Below are positions 37,838 through 50,600 of a stretch of 64,000 nt of DNA, one piece after another. The notes under the pieces were generated by a model. The model had not been told where the DNA came from, did no database searches, and saw only the letters and a list, made by a program, of their open reading frames with translations. Each line of letters starts with the position of its first letter. Position 1 is the first letter of the stretch. The stretch lies in NCBI GenBank assembly GCA_900239685.1, contig OENT01000478.1:45709-109708 (forward strand). The letters run 5' to 3'. A program made the position numbers and the translations under genes. Source of the DNA: Rotaria macrura (taxonomy: Eukaryota > Rotifera > Eurotatoria > Philodinida > Philodinidae).

Positions 37838-39574
37838 TCAGTTCTTTCGGGCTTCGAAAAATAGCTTTCTCCATCGAACTAATCCATTCGCATCTTCATT
37901 GAATTGATGATAGGCATCGTCAGCGACTTTCCATTCTGTCCGAATTCGTTTGGATGCCTTGTCGATTTGAGATTGTGTGATACCCCACCATCGCCATTTA
38001 CAATTGTTAAACGCGCATGTCTTCGGTTTGGCATATTCATCACATAATGGGCACCTAGATGCATCAGCGTTGGTGCCAGCGACAAGATCAAATTGTCCAA
38101 ATCCAATATTAACAATAACTGTCTTTTGGTAGGCTTCACAATGTCCATTCGTACACACAGCCTCGAGACATAGACCATGGCTTACCGATTCCCGATCAGG
38201 ACAATCGGAACCCCACTCAAAACGTTTCATACCACTCGTATTACTCGCATCGACAAAATAGAGACCCAACTTGTTATGAACAGCAACGCCATTAGCAAAA
38301 TAGGTGTGCGGCTCGGCAGTACGCAAGTTGTAGACGCGTGTCGCCGGAGCAACAATAGTTTTCTTGCATATAATCGACTTTGCTTCAAGACAATTATCGA
38401 CCAAACTGTAGATACAATCGTTGATGCGAAGCTTCTTAAGAGAACAAAAGCTACCATTACCGACGAAGAAGGGGTGTTCTTCTGTTACGCACAACACGTT
38501 TTGTCCTGTATTTAATTCGATGTATTCATCGACATCATGAACAAACACTTCTTCAACATATGTAGTGACGATCTCGCCGTACAACGTAAATGCAAGTAAA
38601 CTGTCACCGACTTGAATCTCGCTTATGCTTCTTTTGGTTCCATCAGAGAACGAAATGAGTGTATCGGACAGGAAACAACCATCTTGAAATTTTTTAATAA
38701 GGTGTAAAGTGGATTCTAAACTTAATAGAATTTCATCAGAAATGTGAACAACGAGCATACATAGTTATCCACATGCTAAGTAAAATATTTAGATTTTCGA
38801 AAATTTCTGAAAAGGTAGCAGATAAGAACGCTTACGTTCATAGGCGATTTTCTCATCACATTGCTTGTAGACAACCTCACATGTTCTTTATCATATGAAA
38901 TAGATACCTTGTAATCATACCAATCATGTGTGATATTCGTCCATGCTAGCTTTCCTATTGATAGTTGAACGAGCCGAGTGAAACTCAAAAATTTCGAGAA
39001 ACTAATAACAGATTCAAATTCGTGGATTTCAAAAATGCTCTATTGAACTCTATAACGGATTATTATACTTGCAAGTTTGTACTTTCTAAAGGTGAACGTC
39101 GAAAATAAAAAAATATTTTCGTGAAATTCATGTCTTTTATTTTTCTTTGATAACGACAACTTCTAACAATTTTAGAGATTGAGCAATCAGAATCTGTTCC
39201 TCAATGTTGTGTTCAATATTGTTCTTCAAACTATCAATACTACTATCCTTATAAATAGTTGTAATTACTACATCCCTAGTTCGACATTTTTTGTTCCTCG
39301 CTAATCACGCTTCTCATTAGTTATCATTTAATTATTTAGCTGCATTTCCAGAAGAACATATTCTTAGCAACTACATACCGTGACAAACGCCTAAATCCGA
39401 TAAAATACGGTGATCTTCAAGCTGAAGTCCAGAGAATAAAAGACGTTGACGAGTAGCTGCTATATTTGTTTTCTCTTCAATCTTGCGTTTGATCTTCTCG
39501 ACGGTATCACTGGCTTCACATTCGATTGTGACAGCTTTACCAGTTACCAACATCACGAAGATTTGCATTGTCAT
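37838..39574 (-). CDS. ubiquitin-fold/Hint/Cys-rich fusion protein (BUBL-like)
   Basis: Two exons, 39379-39574 and 37838-38715, join in phase (CACG/GTATGT donor, TTTAG acceptor) to 357 residues. Residues 3-78 are a diverged ubiquitin of exactly 76 residues, from MQIF to ESTLHLIKKFQDG, where ubiquitin ends RLRGG. Relative to ubiquitin, Lys6, Lys48 and Lys63 become Met, Leu and His, while Lys11, 27, 29 and 33 are kept; Ile44 is Leu. Directly after Gly78 comes Cys79, the first residue of a Hint domain (79-213): block A CFLSDTLISF, block B TEEHPF (Thr143, His146), and the closing HTYFANGVAVHN with His212-Asn213. The next residue is Lys214, not Cys/Ser/Thr. The tail (214-357) holds about ten cysteines, including CTNGHC, CPLC and CAFNNC, likely a zinc-binding module. 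Hint domains cleave or splice the backbone through the first Cys and last Asn, so cleavage releasing or activating the ubiquitin end is likely by family knowledge; it is not shown. The intron (38716-39378) is 663 bp. Confidence 0.9.
38776..38988 (-). other. coding-like frame inside the intron of the ubiquitin-Hint gene
   Basis: A 70-codon open frame on the same strand as the gene, with a soluble-protein composition (LAWTNITHDWYDYKVSISY near its start) and a possible donor just before its Phe-rich end. It could be a skipped or alternative exon, or a relic; the two flanking exons already join perfectly without it. Confidence 0.3.
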
Positions 39575-39607
39575 GTACACAACGAGCGAGTAATTGTGGA
39601 AAAGCGA

Positions 39608-39618
39608 GGAAATATATA
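39608..39618 (-). promoter_or_regulatory. possible TATA box of the ubiquitin-Hint gene
   Basis: TTATATATTT on the minus strand lies about 35-45 bp upstream of the ATG. The distance allows only a very short leader, so the assignment is tentative. Confidence 0.25.
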
Positions 39619-42335
39619 ACTAGAATACTCTACAAATAAAGCAAAAAAAGAAGATGAAAGATCGTTCTTTTCATTATATGGCTATGTGATGATGAATGAT
39701 TCAGACGATGTTTCTCGATGCGACGACTGGTACGAACCGTGCCATTCACCTGAATTCAGGTAGTTATGTGCCATGAACAGAAACAAAAGAAGATAAATAA
39801 AGAGACTGATATACTTACAAGAAAACTACAATTTTCTCATCGTTCAAGAATATCCTTTCTGCATCCTTACGAACGGGACATGATACATGATCTCGCGTAA
39901 AAATTCACATACATCACTATACCTGACTATGCGTCACTGTCTGCATGGGGTGGTTATTGAATTCGACTATACACAAGGATTGGGTCTAAATCAGATGACG
40001 CTTGCTCATAACTACATTTACATTCAGACCTTCAGATCTACGTTTAACCACGCGCACACCTCATACTCACATCCATAAACTATGGATGGACCATTAAACC
40101 TAATGAGACTGAATTAAGTGAACACTTTAGACGTTATAAAGAAGTACTGTAAGAATGGTCTACTCCTACGTGCAATCATACGCTTACAGTCATATCCCCA
40201 TACTTATCTCCATTCCATTTTGATGTCCAGATACTTAGTTGTCGAAAATCACCGGAAAAGTTTTTTTTTCTCTCATCAAAACGTAACACTAAATTACCAT
40301 AATAATGTCGAAGATGGTACCACCTGCATTATTGAAATTTTTCATCAATCTCTTATCCTATTCAATAATATCATTCGATCTAAATAGGAACATGTATCGA
40401 AGGTTTATCAACGAATTTTGCGAAAAAGCTTGTTAGCACAGCCCCTTTGTGACTGAATGTGGAACTCGCACATTCCATATAAGCTAGGATAGTAAACCTA
40501 ATTTAACACTGGTTCCTATGGTCGTATTACTGCGGGGGGGGGGGTCTCTAAAATTTTAATTTAGCATTGACACTCACTATTTTCTTGGAAAATAGATGTG
40601 AGTTTCACAAAGTAAATAACAAAATAAAATTCTTTTCTAGCACTTGATATCGTTTTATTATAGTTGTCATCAGAAAATTCGTATTCGAATTCACACTTTA
40701 CATGAGATAGATTAATGTGAGTAATGCATTAAGAACAAGGGAACGTAATGAGATCGGGAAACAATATGCAAATTTACTGGTAGATAGATTTGAGTATTTT
40801 AACAGTAAGAAAGAAGATTCATTGTGTGTCTCATTATTTCCTAAAAGGAAAACTCACAATTACAACACTCATAAATATCTTTGCAAGGATCATTTTGATC
40901 GTGATTAATAAAAGGTGATGATCGAAAAGGAAAAAAACAGAATGAATTGATTTATTGGCGTGTCGCGCGAGAGAATAAAATCATTTGTTCTAGAATAGAA
41001 TCTTTGACATTACGTATTGGAATAGATCCATCAATCTCAATTATTTTCGATAGGACTGAAATAATAGACGTGAATAGAATAGAAAAGAAAAGTCTAAGTG
41101 CTTACCATTGACAAATTGTTTTAGCATTGTTCAGTATTTTGCTATATTGTCACCTATATAGAATTCTTATCTGTAATAACCTAGATATCAGTTTCATGTT
41201 ACAGTTCAAAGCATTCTATATGAAGGAACCAATTAGTTATATTTTTGCAAGGCGTCAACTATACTGTGAGGAGAAAGAAAAACTTCGATAGTTACATTAC
41301 AGTCAGACAAAATCAGTGAAAATATGTTTTTATGATTTGAAAAATATTTCTCTTTTCAAAAAAAAAAGAACGACACTCAAGAGTCGATGTCCATAAATGT
41401 TTTTGTTTTCACAAAAATAAAAATCGTTTTTTTTCTATTGTTTTCAAGGTAAATAACGAAAATTTTAATATATCGGCGTGTGTCCTTGTAAGAGTGGAAT
41501 GGGATTTGAAACAATTCATGAACCAATAAGAAACGAACATGTAATTTGCAACGAAAAACTTAGATGGCGTTCGAAAAAAAGAATTTCCATTCCTAGGTAT
41601 CACAGAACTGAGTTATTTTTTCCTTTAGTAAGTGTTTTTTCGAAGGATATATTTGTTGGGTGTGATTGAGTACCATTGTTGCAACCGATAACGATAAGCG
41701 ATTGGTTTATTTTTGTTCAGTTTTGTGGAAATATACAATAGGAGCGCTTACTTTTGAATATAAAACTAATTTTACTAGTATCCATGACTATTTTTATATC
41801 AAGTCAATATTTATCAATCTGCATCTTGTATATTTTCTCAAGTCACTTTCTCATATAGTTGTAAGATTGAATCATATGGCGTGTGAAGTTTCACCATTGT
41901 ACTTTAATATATATTGACTGCTATTTCCGATTATTTATATTATGTCTCTCCATAGAAGCAATATTGCAGAACTTCTTAGTTGCCTCCATTTATGAGCAAC
42001 ATGTGAAGGTGTGAGTTGTGAATGCATTGAAAACCACCACCTATATCAACGCTCATGCTGATATTCCACACTTACACCATCGATTTACAACATTTTGACA
42101 CAAAGAAAATAAAAGATTTCTTGGATAAACATACGAGAGTGAAATAGTTTTTATTTTTTCAAATTTTTTTTTCAACATTCCTACTAGTTACATATGACTA
42201 GGATGAAAAGAGGGCGTATCGTATGCGCAGGTGTAACATATATGAAAACGTGTTATTCAGGAAAACGTCTACCCAATTTCACTAACGACACATAAGAAGG
42301 TTCTTTAAAAGTCGGGTCACAAATAAACGTATGTA
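39619..42335. other. intergenic, gene-poor
   Basis: A run of eleven G occurs at 40534-40544. Plus-strand frames at 40118-40387, 40717-40908, 41478-41669 and 41666-41917 are short and unrecognised. Nothing else is seen. Confidence 0.35.
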
Positions 42336-45178
42336 TCAAGCCGGAACTTCATATTCATAATATGTCATCATACGTTTATGCCACTCTCGAATACAAACCA
42401 TCTGCAATGCTATCATTGAACAGCTGCTCACATTGTCAAGTGTCTTATAAATATCAGTTAGCTGAATGAATTTGTTTTTGCGAACCATTTCTATCCGTGC
42501 GGTTTCATATTTGTTTTTGAGCTGTTCAAGATCCTGCATGACTTGTACATTGAGGCTACATGGATTATTCTTTGCGCAGAGATCATCTTCTTCTTCAATC
42601 ATTCTCGTGAAGCCTACCATAAAGGGATCATTTTGTGAATTGTCGACCAGCTGAAATAAAAATTGAACGGATTCAGCACTTGCCGTACACAAATTACCAA
42701 GAAGCTTCTTTAGACTGTTCTCAGAACTGTTGGGTAATTCATTGCATCTTTCATAGAGAAGTTCATAATCAATTTGATAGTGATCTGATGGGTCACACAG
42801 ACAACTTTGACATCGATTATGGAAGGTGTGCAAATCATAGATTGGCAACCAAAATTCAGCTACTTGAGAAGCTTTACGCGAACATTTTAAGCAAATAGCT
42901 GTTGGAACTTTGATACTTTTCGCATTTAATTTTATAAACATTTTATCTGATCCCGGTATATTCCATAAAATAAGATTTCGAAGAATAGTTCGCATTGATT
43001 CTAGCAGAGGTCGAATCATTAAATTTATTTTGAGTTGTGCATGTTTCATCGATTGTGAATTATCAGGAACGACAGATAAATGCATCTTACTGCGAATATA
43101 TTCAAGAAGACGCCACGATTCTCTAGATGATTTCTCCCAGCTATTATTATACTCTTCTTCTTCGATGCCCATGAAATTAATCCCATCGAGTTTTGCCACC
43201 AAGTAACGAAATGATTCACTGTCGAAACAAAACGTATTCGCTTTAGCGAAAGGAATCTGTTTGGCAGAAAGTGATTGTAGTAGGTGTTTCAATACAGGAG
43301 CTGTATCTCCTGGTGTATAGAATGTTGGACGTGAATTAGTAAAGCAGAAAACAACTTTGTTACAAATGTTTTCACTAAACATATCGACCAATTGTATAAA
43401 ACACGAACGAAAGAAAATATTGAGTCTTGGATTATTTGGTTTCAATAAGATACAAATAGCGTTCAAATGCGTCAAACTACTGATGTATGACAAAATATGT
43501 AAGAGATTTGCATCGTCATGAGAAATGCCACGCGTGTCTCCGATTCCGGGTGTATCAATGATGCGTAATTTTTGACCACGACTTTCACCATTCGTTAGAG
43601 TGAATACATATGATCTACAATGTTGTGTTACTGATTGGCCAACATGATCATGATCTTCATTGTTAAAAGTATCTTTTCTTTCGAATTTGATAGTGTGCTC
43701 TGTAAAATCATCACCAGTAGTCACGACAAATGAAACAGGTATCAACACAGTAGGATTCTTTTCTGCTTCTTTAAGTGTACCGAATTTTAGATAGTTAACA
43801 AAAGCATTGATGAAAGTCGACTTACCAACACCAGATTCTCCCAAAAGTAAAACATTGATAATTTCATCAGTTTTCGTCTCCAGAGATGACGATTCTCTCA
43901 CTGACTGTGGAGTTTGTTCATTATTATCTTGTTTAATCGGTAATAAAGCCATGGTTTCTTTCAATTTATATGAGCAGTAAGAAAAATCAACGTAAACCAA
44001 TTGTAATTGAGGATTTTCTTTAAGTTCTTTCAGAATTTGATCATAATGGTTAGCCCATTTGGACTGATTATTTTTGAATAAATCATCACTTGAACACATG
44101 AAACATGTGAGACTGGCATCAGCGAAAATTTTTTGTTCAACTGTTTGTTGAGTATCATCATTGCCAATGCCTCGATCGAACGCATTTTGATAGTTGAACC
44201 TTTTGTGGATCAAGAAGTGAATTAAATTTTCCTTTTTACGGATCGAATTGAGTCGATCCGTGAAATCATGTATTTTTTTCTCGAAAATGTTCACTTGTTC
44301 ATTGTTTAATTCGTTAGGTATCTTATTTTGATCAATTTTGCACTGACGAACTCCAATTACTAAATTTTGGAGTCGAGTAATTTCATTGGTGTATTTCAAT
44401 TGTAGTTCATCCCAGCTTGCTCGCACTTTACTATGTTCGACCTTGAGATATAGTTGCAGATATGGATAATTGTTTTTCATCATTATTCTTAATTTTTTCA
44501 AGGCAAGGGATAGTTGAACTAAGTAAGATTCAATTATGGAAACGTTGTGTTCTCGCAACTCAATAAATATGCCTTGGTGTGCATTATTCGCAGCATAAAA
44601 ATGTTCTATTGGATATAGATTGTAACCAATTGGTTTGTGAAGACCATGATCGCTCTTTACTTTCTGAATAGTCAAGTAAAACTCGTTGATTGATTTGATT
44701 TTAGTCAGCTCAGGTATATTCGAAAAGACTTGTGTGCGAAGAATTTTCATGAAGAAAACATAATCTGTTTGGGTCAAGCTTAATTCTCGTTGATCGTTTG
44801 TCACAGAAGACGATTGTGCTGCAAGAATTTGATCGATTTTCACAGTATAATCATAATCAGGCGGAAGTTCTAGTACAACAACTGCATCTATTCCCCAATC
44901 AACTAAAACAATCATATGAGTAGCCGAAGAATCTGGTATANTTCTTCTTTGCTTCGTGACTGCGTGAAACAAAGTGGTGTGTCTAGTGGATCGAGTGATC
45001 GTTTCGGAAAGTCCACATTCGAGTTACATACTATAGTATCACAATGTGCATTATAGAGGTCACCGATACGACCGGATGGATCGAAAGCACAGCGCGATGT
45101 GAAAGGATTTGCCCTGCTAGCTGCCAATGGTATGACTTCTTGATCAAATCTAGATAAAAAGTTTTCTTTTGCAGCCAT
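42336..45178 (-). CDS. large SNTX-like GTPase, about 950 aa, frame broken at one N
   Basis: Starting from ATG at 45176-45178, the first 79 codons resemble the N-terminal region of the SNTX (stonustoxin-like) family, with a GRIGDLYNAHCDTIV segment. An unresolved base at 44941 coincides with a shift of frame, after which the reading continues to 42336 without a stop for more than 860 codons. One base missing at the N would explain this, so it is probably an assembly or base-calling fault. A long helical region precedes a P-loop GTPase domain: Walker A GESGVGKST (about 43815-43841), then DTPGIGDT about 94 residues further on. Near the C-terminus comes a cysteine cluster (CLKC and CQSCLC). Many such proteins occur in bdelloids, fish and fungi and are not venom components; nothing here indicates toxicity. 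The likely role is as a cytosolic regulatory GTPase. No introns are evident. Confidence 0.8.
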
Positions 45179-48100
45179 TATTTGAATTGATAAGAGGTGC
45201 TCTAGAAGTGTGAAAACATTATATAGGAAAACTAGTCAAATAAGAATCGTAACCGAAGTGATAAAGATAGTAGTACAAAATCTGGATTATCAAAGTTATA
45301 TTTCTCGCACGCACATGTTGAATAAGAGATAGATGAAATTTGGATTGAATGTCGAAGAAACTATGTAAACAGACATCTCTGCAATCATAAGTGGAATATC
45401 ATTTACATTTTAGTTTCATGTACGAGAAACTCTCGACAGAGATAGTTATACGATGAATGAAATCTCTAAGCTTAAGTTGGGATGCATTACACCTGTTGCT
45501 TTTGTTTGAAGGAGGGTTGTTGTAGTGATGCTTTTTGAAAAAATATGACGATATTATTTTTTCAGTTCCTAGGTGAGTTTAAAATGTTTATGAAGATAAC
45601 GAAAACTGTCTTATTTTAATTACATTTGTGTAGTGTCAATCTCACTATTGTCAGCAGTGCCAAAATGAAAAAAAAACAGATTTTATTTCTTCAGATCAAA
45701 AAACGCATTTAAAATTGGTTTAGAAACGTTATCATTCAGTTTAAAAATTTTAACAGTAACATTTATCTTCTAATCTGAATAAGAATAAATCAAAAAAATG
45801 AAGTTTTTTGTTTCAATTTTTAACGAAATTTTAATGTTCTGGTCACGCTAGGTCCTTGCCAGAACCTTATTACTATATATACTGAAATGGTATTGTTTCA
45901 TATATCTACGTATTTGGAAAAAAACTGTATCTCTACTTGATTTTGGTTCGTACAAACTATCATTGATTATGTACAAGTATACACATTATGCATAAGAGTC
46001 TCAAAGGAAGATGCTGCCATGATGCCCTACCCTTTTCTCCTTTAGAACAAAGTAAAATTTCAATTATTTACCATCGTTTTAATCAAAAAATGAAAAAATA
46101 TTCTTATTTTAATGGACTTTTTTGAATTCAAAAACTGATTAAAATCGAAATATTTTCATTCAATTTCTATCTGAGATGTAATCTGTTTCGATCGACTAAA
46201 ATTGACTTTTTTAAAAAATAATCTTTAATGAAACAGACCTTTGTATCCAATTGAAATTGATTAGAAATGCAGTGGAGTTTTTTCTAGTGAATATTGTAAG
46301 TCCCGATATCGTATTATGACTTTCTTGTTCAAAAAGTGACGATCGTGAAAAAGAACTGCAACTAAGCAAATCAAATTAAAATTTCTTTCGAATTTGCATG
46401 CTATTGCATCTGTCATAGATTTAATCTTTATAATATATTCTAAAATAAAGATCATATTAAGAACAAAGAAAGTTTTTCTTCTTTGATAAGTTAAGAGACA
46501 ACTACCAAATGTAACAATAGAATCTGTTAATCGATATTCTTCTTTATCACCAGCGTTAGTTCTGTACTAAATGTGATTAAAAACCACAAACTGGTGCATG
46601 AAAAGTGTATGCAAAATAAACACCTCGTCTATATGCTTCAGTTCCATCGATAGCATCGTGTCGTATTGTTAACTGGTTGGTAAAAGTTAAAAAGATTGTA
46701 TTATTAGAAAAGCGTTTCGTCATAATTTATCTATCTTCATTTTAAAAAGATAACAAAGAAAAATTGTTTATCTTTATTTTATAAAGACATGTATTTTATT
46801 CATGTCTCTTCTTTATCATCAATAACAATAAAGCGATACTTCTGGTCAGACATACGGTGTTTTTTCAGGAAATAAAATGTTTAGTTATGACTTTTTGTCG
46901 AAATATAAGAAATAAAACATGAACAATAAACTTGAAAGTAATTGTATGATTGTTATCAAGGCTTTTGATTTTGTTCAAGAATACAAAGTGTTGAAGTTTT
47001 TTTAGAGTTTCTCATGCTGTCAAGGATGGAAGGGCTAAAAAAACTGTCATGTTATGGTATCTGTTCTGCTCAATTGTTCATATTAGTTATATTACTAACA
47101 GGATTATTTCATCTAAACGAACTTGGCGTATCACATAGGTGGAATAAGTTTTTCCATTCTATCCACGGATTCATAAAGATTTTATAAGTAAAATATTCCA
47201 TTAGAAATTTGATAATCTATTAATGGAAATACCTAAATAGGGACAAAAAGACATACATTATAGTTTGATCAATTTCGATTATTTACGATCATCTGCACCT
47301 ATACGCTTGAGCAAGTAGAAAACTGTCGCATATGTGAGGTTTCTGAATATAGTGCTTGAGTGTTGAAAAGGAAAATTTTCAGACAACCAAGTGTCACTTG
47401 AATTGGTTTTTTCTCTTATAATTATATATTGAAGTTTCTCCAAGCAACAAATCAATATTGTTAATTTTGATAAAAACGCTATCAAAATTACTGTCAAAAA
47501 TAATTTGTTCAAGTAAATTAAAATACGAACTTCTTTCAAGAAAATCTATCATCTGTTGAATTTTTCTAAACACCGAAAGACAAACATCGCATATAAATTG
47601 ATTTCAAGCTACTTGTTTGAATCAATGACTCGTAGCACTGAAGAGTTCTTTCGTTTCAACAAGTTCTGTAGAATCGTCTTTTATGATATTTCATCTACAA
47701 TTGTATGAGAATGTATGCCAAGAGATAACATCATGACTCTCATAACTGTTATTATCGATTTCTGAAATACTTCGAGCTACTCAATCATGTGAAGTAATAA
47801 TATTTCTATAGACTAAGATGAAATGGGAAAATACACAAGCAATGATCGAATAGAGAGATCTCCCACAAGTAAAAAGTGGATAGGTCCCTTTTATAAACGA
47901 GATAATAATCCTTCTTTAACAAGAACTCGTATTCATGTATTGCAATTCTTTATTAGAGATAATATCATTCTTTGAGTTGCTGTTGGAATGTGATGCTTTA
48001 AAAATACATTTTGAGATTTTAAAGATCTTATGATATACGAGCCATATAATTATCAGCAATGAAAAATATGCTAAACTCAATACAATCTTACAGCTGCGAT

Positions 48101-48712
48101 TGAACAAGTTGTCTATTCCTTAGCAGAAAATATAATGCCTGAACCTTTGTGAACATGATGTATTTGCCATTTTTAACTATCTACTGCTCATTGAGATATT
48201 ATTCACTTAACAGACACATTAAAACGCCACAAAACTTGTACAAATCAAGGATACACATGAAGAATAGCTGACGACACATGATGTGTTGAGATATCCAACG
48301 TCACTGAATATACTTCTCATTACTTTAAAAAATCTACACGGAATCGAGTTGATAATTTATTTATAGACAAGAAGCATTGAACAAAAATCCATGAATTCAG
48401 ACTTTTCCAGTTCGATTTAATTCATCATTTTGATTGAATATGAAATCCAATATGTCTGTCTGATTCGCACATTCATTTGAGTTCATTAAATCGAAATAAA
48501 TTCATTCTTCTTACTTTTTCACTATTCTAATTTCAATTCATGAACGAGCTATTCTTCGATGGATTATGAGCTGTAATTAATATTAAATGTAGACGACGCA
48601 ATTCACTATGGTATTTAGTCGGCAAAAGTTAATTGTGGAGCTATTATGACTACAATCGACGTGGAATTGTTTATTGACTTTAATTTTGTCAAAAGTAGAA
48701 ACTGAATGACTT
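45179..48712. other. intergenic, gene-poor
   Basis: Short minus-strand frames at 46261-46455, 47279-47539 (with one hydrophobic stretch) and 47916-48107 are not recognised. No element ends were found. Confidence 0.35.
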
Positions 48713-49140
48713 AACAGTCGATAATGATGTTATGTTCATGAATCACATGAATGAGTGTTTCTACAAGATTTTCGCATGCAAAAGTCGGTTACTCAATTAC
48801 TTTTATTTTGTAAAATAAATGTAAATAGAAAGTCTATATACATGGTATCATGATAGAGCTATATCTGATCTTCTTTCAACCAAGAAAAAAAACTTTTATC
48901 CTTAGTACTCGAAAAATAAATGAATTCTATAGAAAAATGACATCTTTGCGCGATAGGTGGATAGAAAATTAGACGGTGTAGAAATACTAATTATGCCTTT
49001 TCTCCTGACTAATAATAGAAGAATCTACGATTTGGTTCTAAAATAGAGATTTTATCTGGAAAAATGTCAAAGAAAACTCGGTTCTTGCTAAGATTTTTAA
49101 CTACATCTTTTTAGTTTTACAAAACATTCATTGAAAATTA
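48713..49140 (+). repeat. dispersed repeat, copy 1
   Basis: Matches 63573-64000 in the same orientation over about 428 bp, from CGATAATGAT to GAAAATTA. The most conserved block runs from GCGATAGGTG through AAAATTAGACGGTGTAGAA to TTATGCCTTTTCTCCTG. Identity is roughly 75-80% by eye. It is followed by the ACGCGT-word tract, so it is probably the interior of the same element. Confidence 0.8.
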
Positions 49141-49629
49141 AAACAAAGATTTAAGTTCTAAAAAACGCTTCCTTTTTTATTTTCTTTACTTCAAAAGAAT
49201 ACTAAACATTTTTTCAAAGGGCATAAATGAAAATTATTCATTTTCATTTTTAAAATGAAGCGATAATACAGAATGCTGAATCATTCTTCAAATCTGAGTA
49301 GCATCTCAATGATGAAGCATCTTGTGGGACTCCTGTTTACATGTTTATCCTAGATATAATTTACCTTGTTTATTAATTATGCGTAATTCCAAGGAGTGAT
49401 ATTTTGGTGAAACATTCACCTCCTTTCTGACATCTTATGCATTCAAATACATTGTGGAAATTTTATTAAGTCAATATAAGTACTCAGAGTAGTAGATTTC
49501 ATTTTTTTCATTAATAGAAGACGCTTTTACTCGAAGACGACTAGGCATTTTTAATGCTGCCCCAATGTTCAGAATATAATGCGACATAAATACATGCAAA
49601 CCGAGTTGTACATGAGTTATTGACACGCA
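49141..49629. other. between repeat copy 1 and the ACGCGT arm
   Basis: AT-rich sequence without a gene, probably part of the same mobile element's interior. Confidence 0.35.
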
Positions 49630-49910
49630 TCTGTACGCGTTAGATATTTCCGTCCCATTTAAATAACTATTGCTTTTCTAGAACGATTGTAAACGCGTTT
49701 CTCTCTAGCCGTTAAACGCGTGTGTATACGAATTTATTTTGATTAGTACTCAAGGACGACCAATATCCTTCTGAACGCGTTTAGGCGACAAAATCTGGAT
49801 GCGTTTAGCAGTGTTCTCAGAATGCTGTCCCATAAAAACGCGTCAGAATGTCGCTGTTTGCACAATAACGCATCTATCCGCGTCTAAAATGCGTTTTTCG
49901 ATTACATGGG
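49630..49910. mobile_element. ACGCGT-word arm of a foldback element (right arm, copy 1)
   Basis: About 280 bp dense in AAACGCGTTTA-type words, ending in ATTACATGGG at 49901-49910. Read on the other strand the end is CCCATGTAATCGAAAAACGC. A related arm in opposite orientation starts near 63208. No left arm is seen upstream of 48713, so copy 1 may be truncated. Confidence 0.6.
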
Positions 49911-50315
49911 TAGGCTAACATTTGTTGTATGGACTAACTTTCGCTCCCATAATTTAAAAGATTTGAATAATATCTTAAACAATGCAGAATTGAAAGGGCT
50001 TTCAGAAAATATGAAAATTATTTTGAGACAGAATTATCCAGTGGGATTAGAAGTAGAATACTAGAAAATCTTACTTTTCTGCAACCAAGAATTTTTTCGG
50101 TATATTGACACTATGGATTAGAAAATATGTTTCAGAAACAATTTAGTGAACCAGTTCTGTAGAGGAAACAATTCTGCATCGTTTGAGACATTTACCACGT
50201 GAAACTGATGAACGGTTGCTGAAAAACGTCGAAAATACAAAGACTAGTTTTAAAAGTCGATTTTTTGATCAAGTGCTCGAGGGTTTGTAACTTGCGCACG
50301 TTCTCATTTTTCACA
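49911..50315. other. spacer, nothing recognised
   Basis: AT-rich spacer between the ACGCGT arm and the TGTGGG tract; no frames or repeats of note. Confidence 0.4.
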
Positions 50316-50330
50316 GGGTGTGGGTGTGGG
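50316..50330 (+). repeat. short TGTGGG telomere-type tract
   Basis: GGGTGTGGGTGTGGG, two and a half units of TGTGGG, the telomere repeat reported for Adineta. It abuts the left terminus of the outer GGTTC foldback element. Confidence 0.5.
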
Positions 50331-50590
50331 TCAGTGATGGGACCGGTTTAGTCTGAAATTTTTGAGTATTCAGTCGGTGCGGTTTTTGTTTTTTTCGGTT
50401 TGGTTCGGTTTCATGTATTCTGAACCGATTTCTTTGAGAAATATATTCTTTTACATTTGTTAACCCCTCGACTAAAAGTGAATCAGCAAAGTATATCTAT
50501 ATTACCTGAAGGTATATAAAGGAATATAGTAATTGCAAGGTTAGGTAGTTCATCATTCCTTCTATTTATTTTATTCAACAATTTTGTGAA

Positions 50591-50600
50591 GCTGTCGACC
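50591..50600 (+). repeat. target-site duplication, left copy (GCTGTCGACC)
   Basis: An exact 10-bp direct repeat with 52343-52352 bracketing the inner element. A length of 9-11 bp is typical of Mutator-like transposons. Confidence 0.8.

Noticed and set aside
38177-38515. 112-codon plus-strand frame
   Set aside because: Antisense shadow of the Hint-domain exon, which has clear conserved motifs.
42466-43206. Plus-strand frames opposite the large GTPase
   Set aside because: Shadows of a long conserved minus-strand gene.
42336-45178. SNTX-like gene considered as a venom toxin
   Set aside because: The region is shared with many cytosolic GTPase-containing proteins; there is no signal peptide and no evidence of secretion or toxicity.
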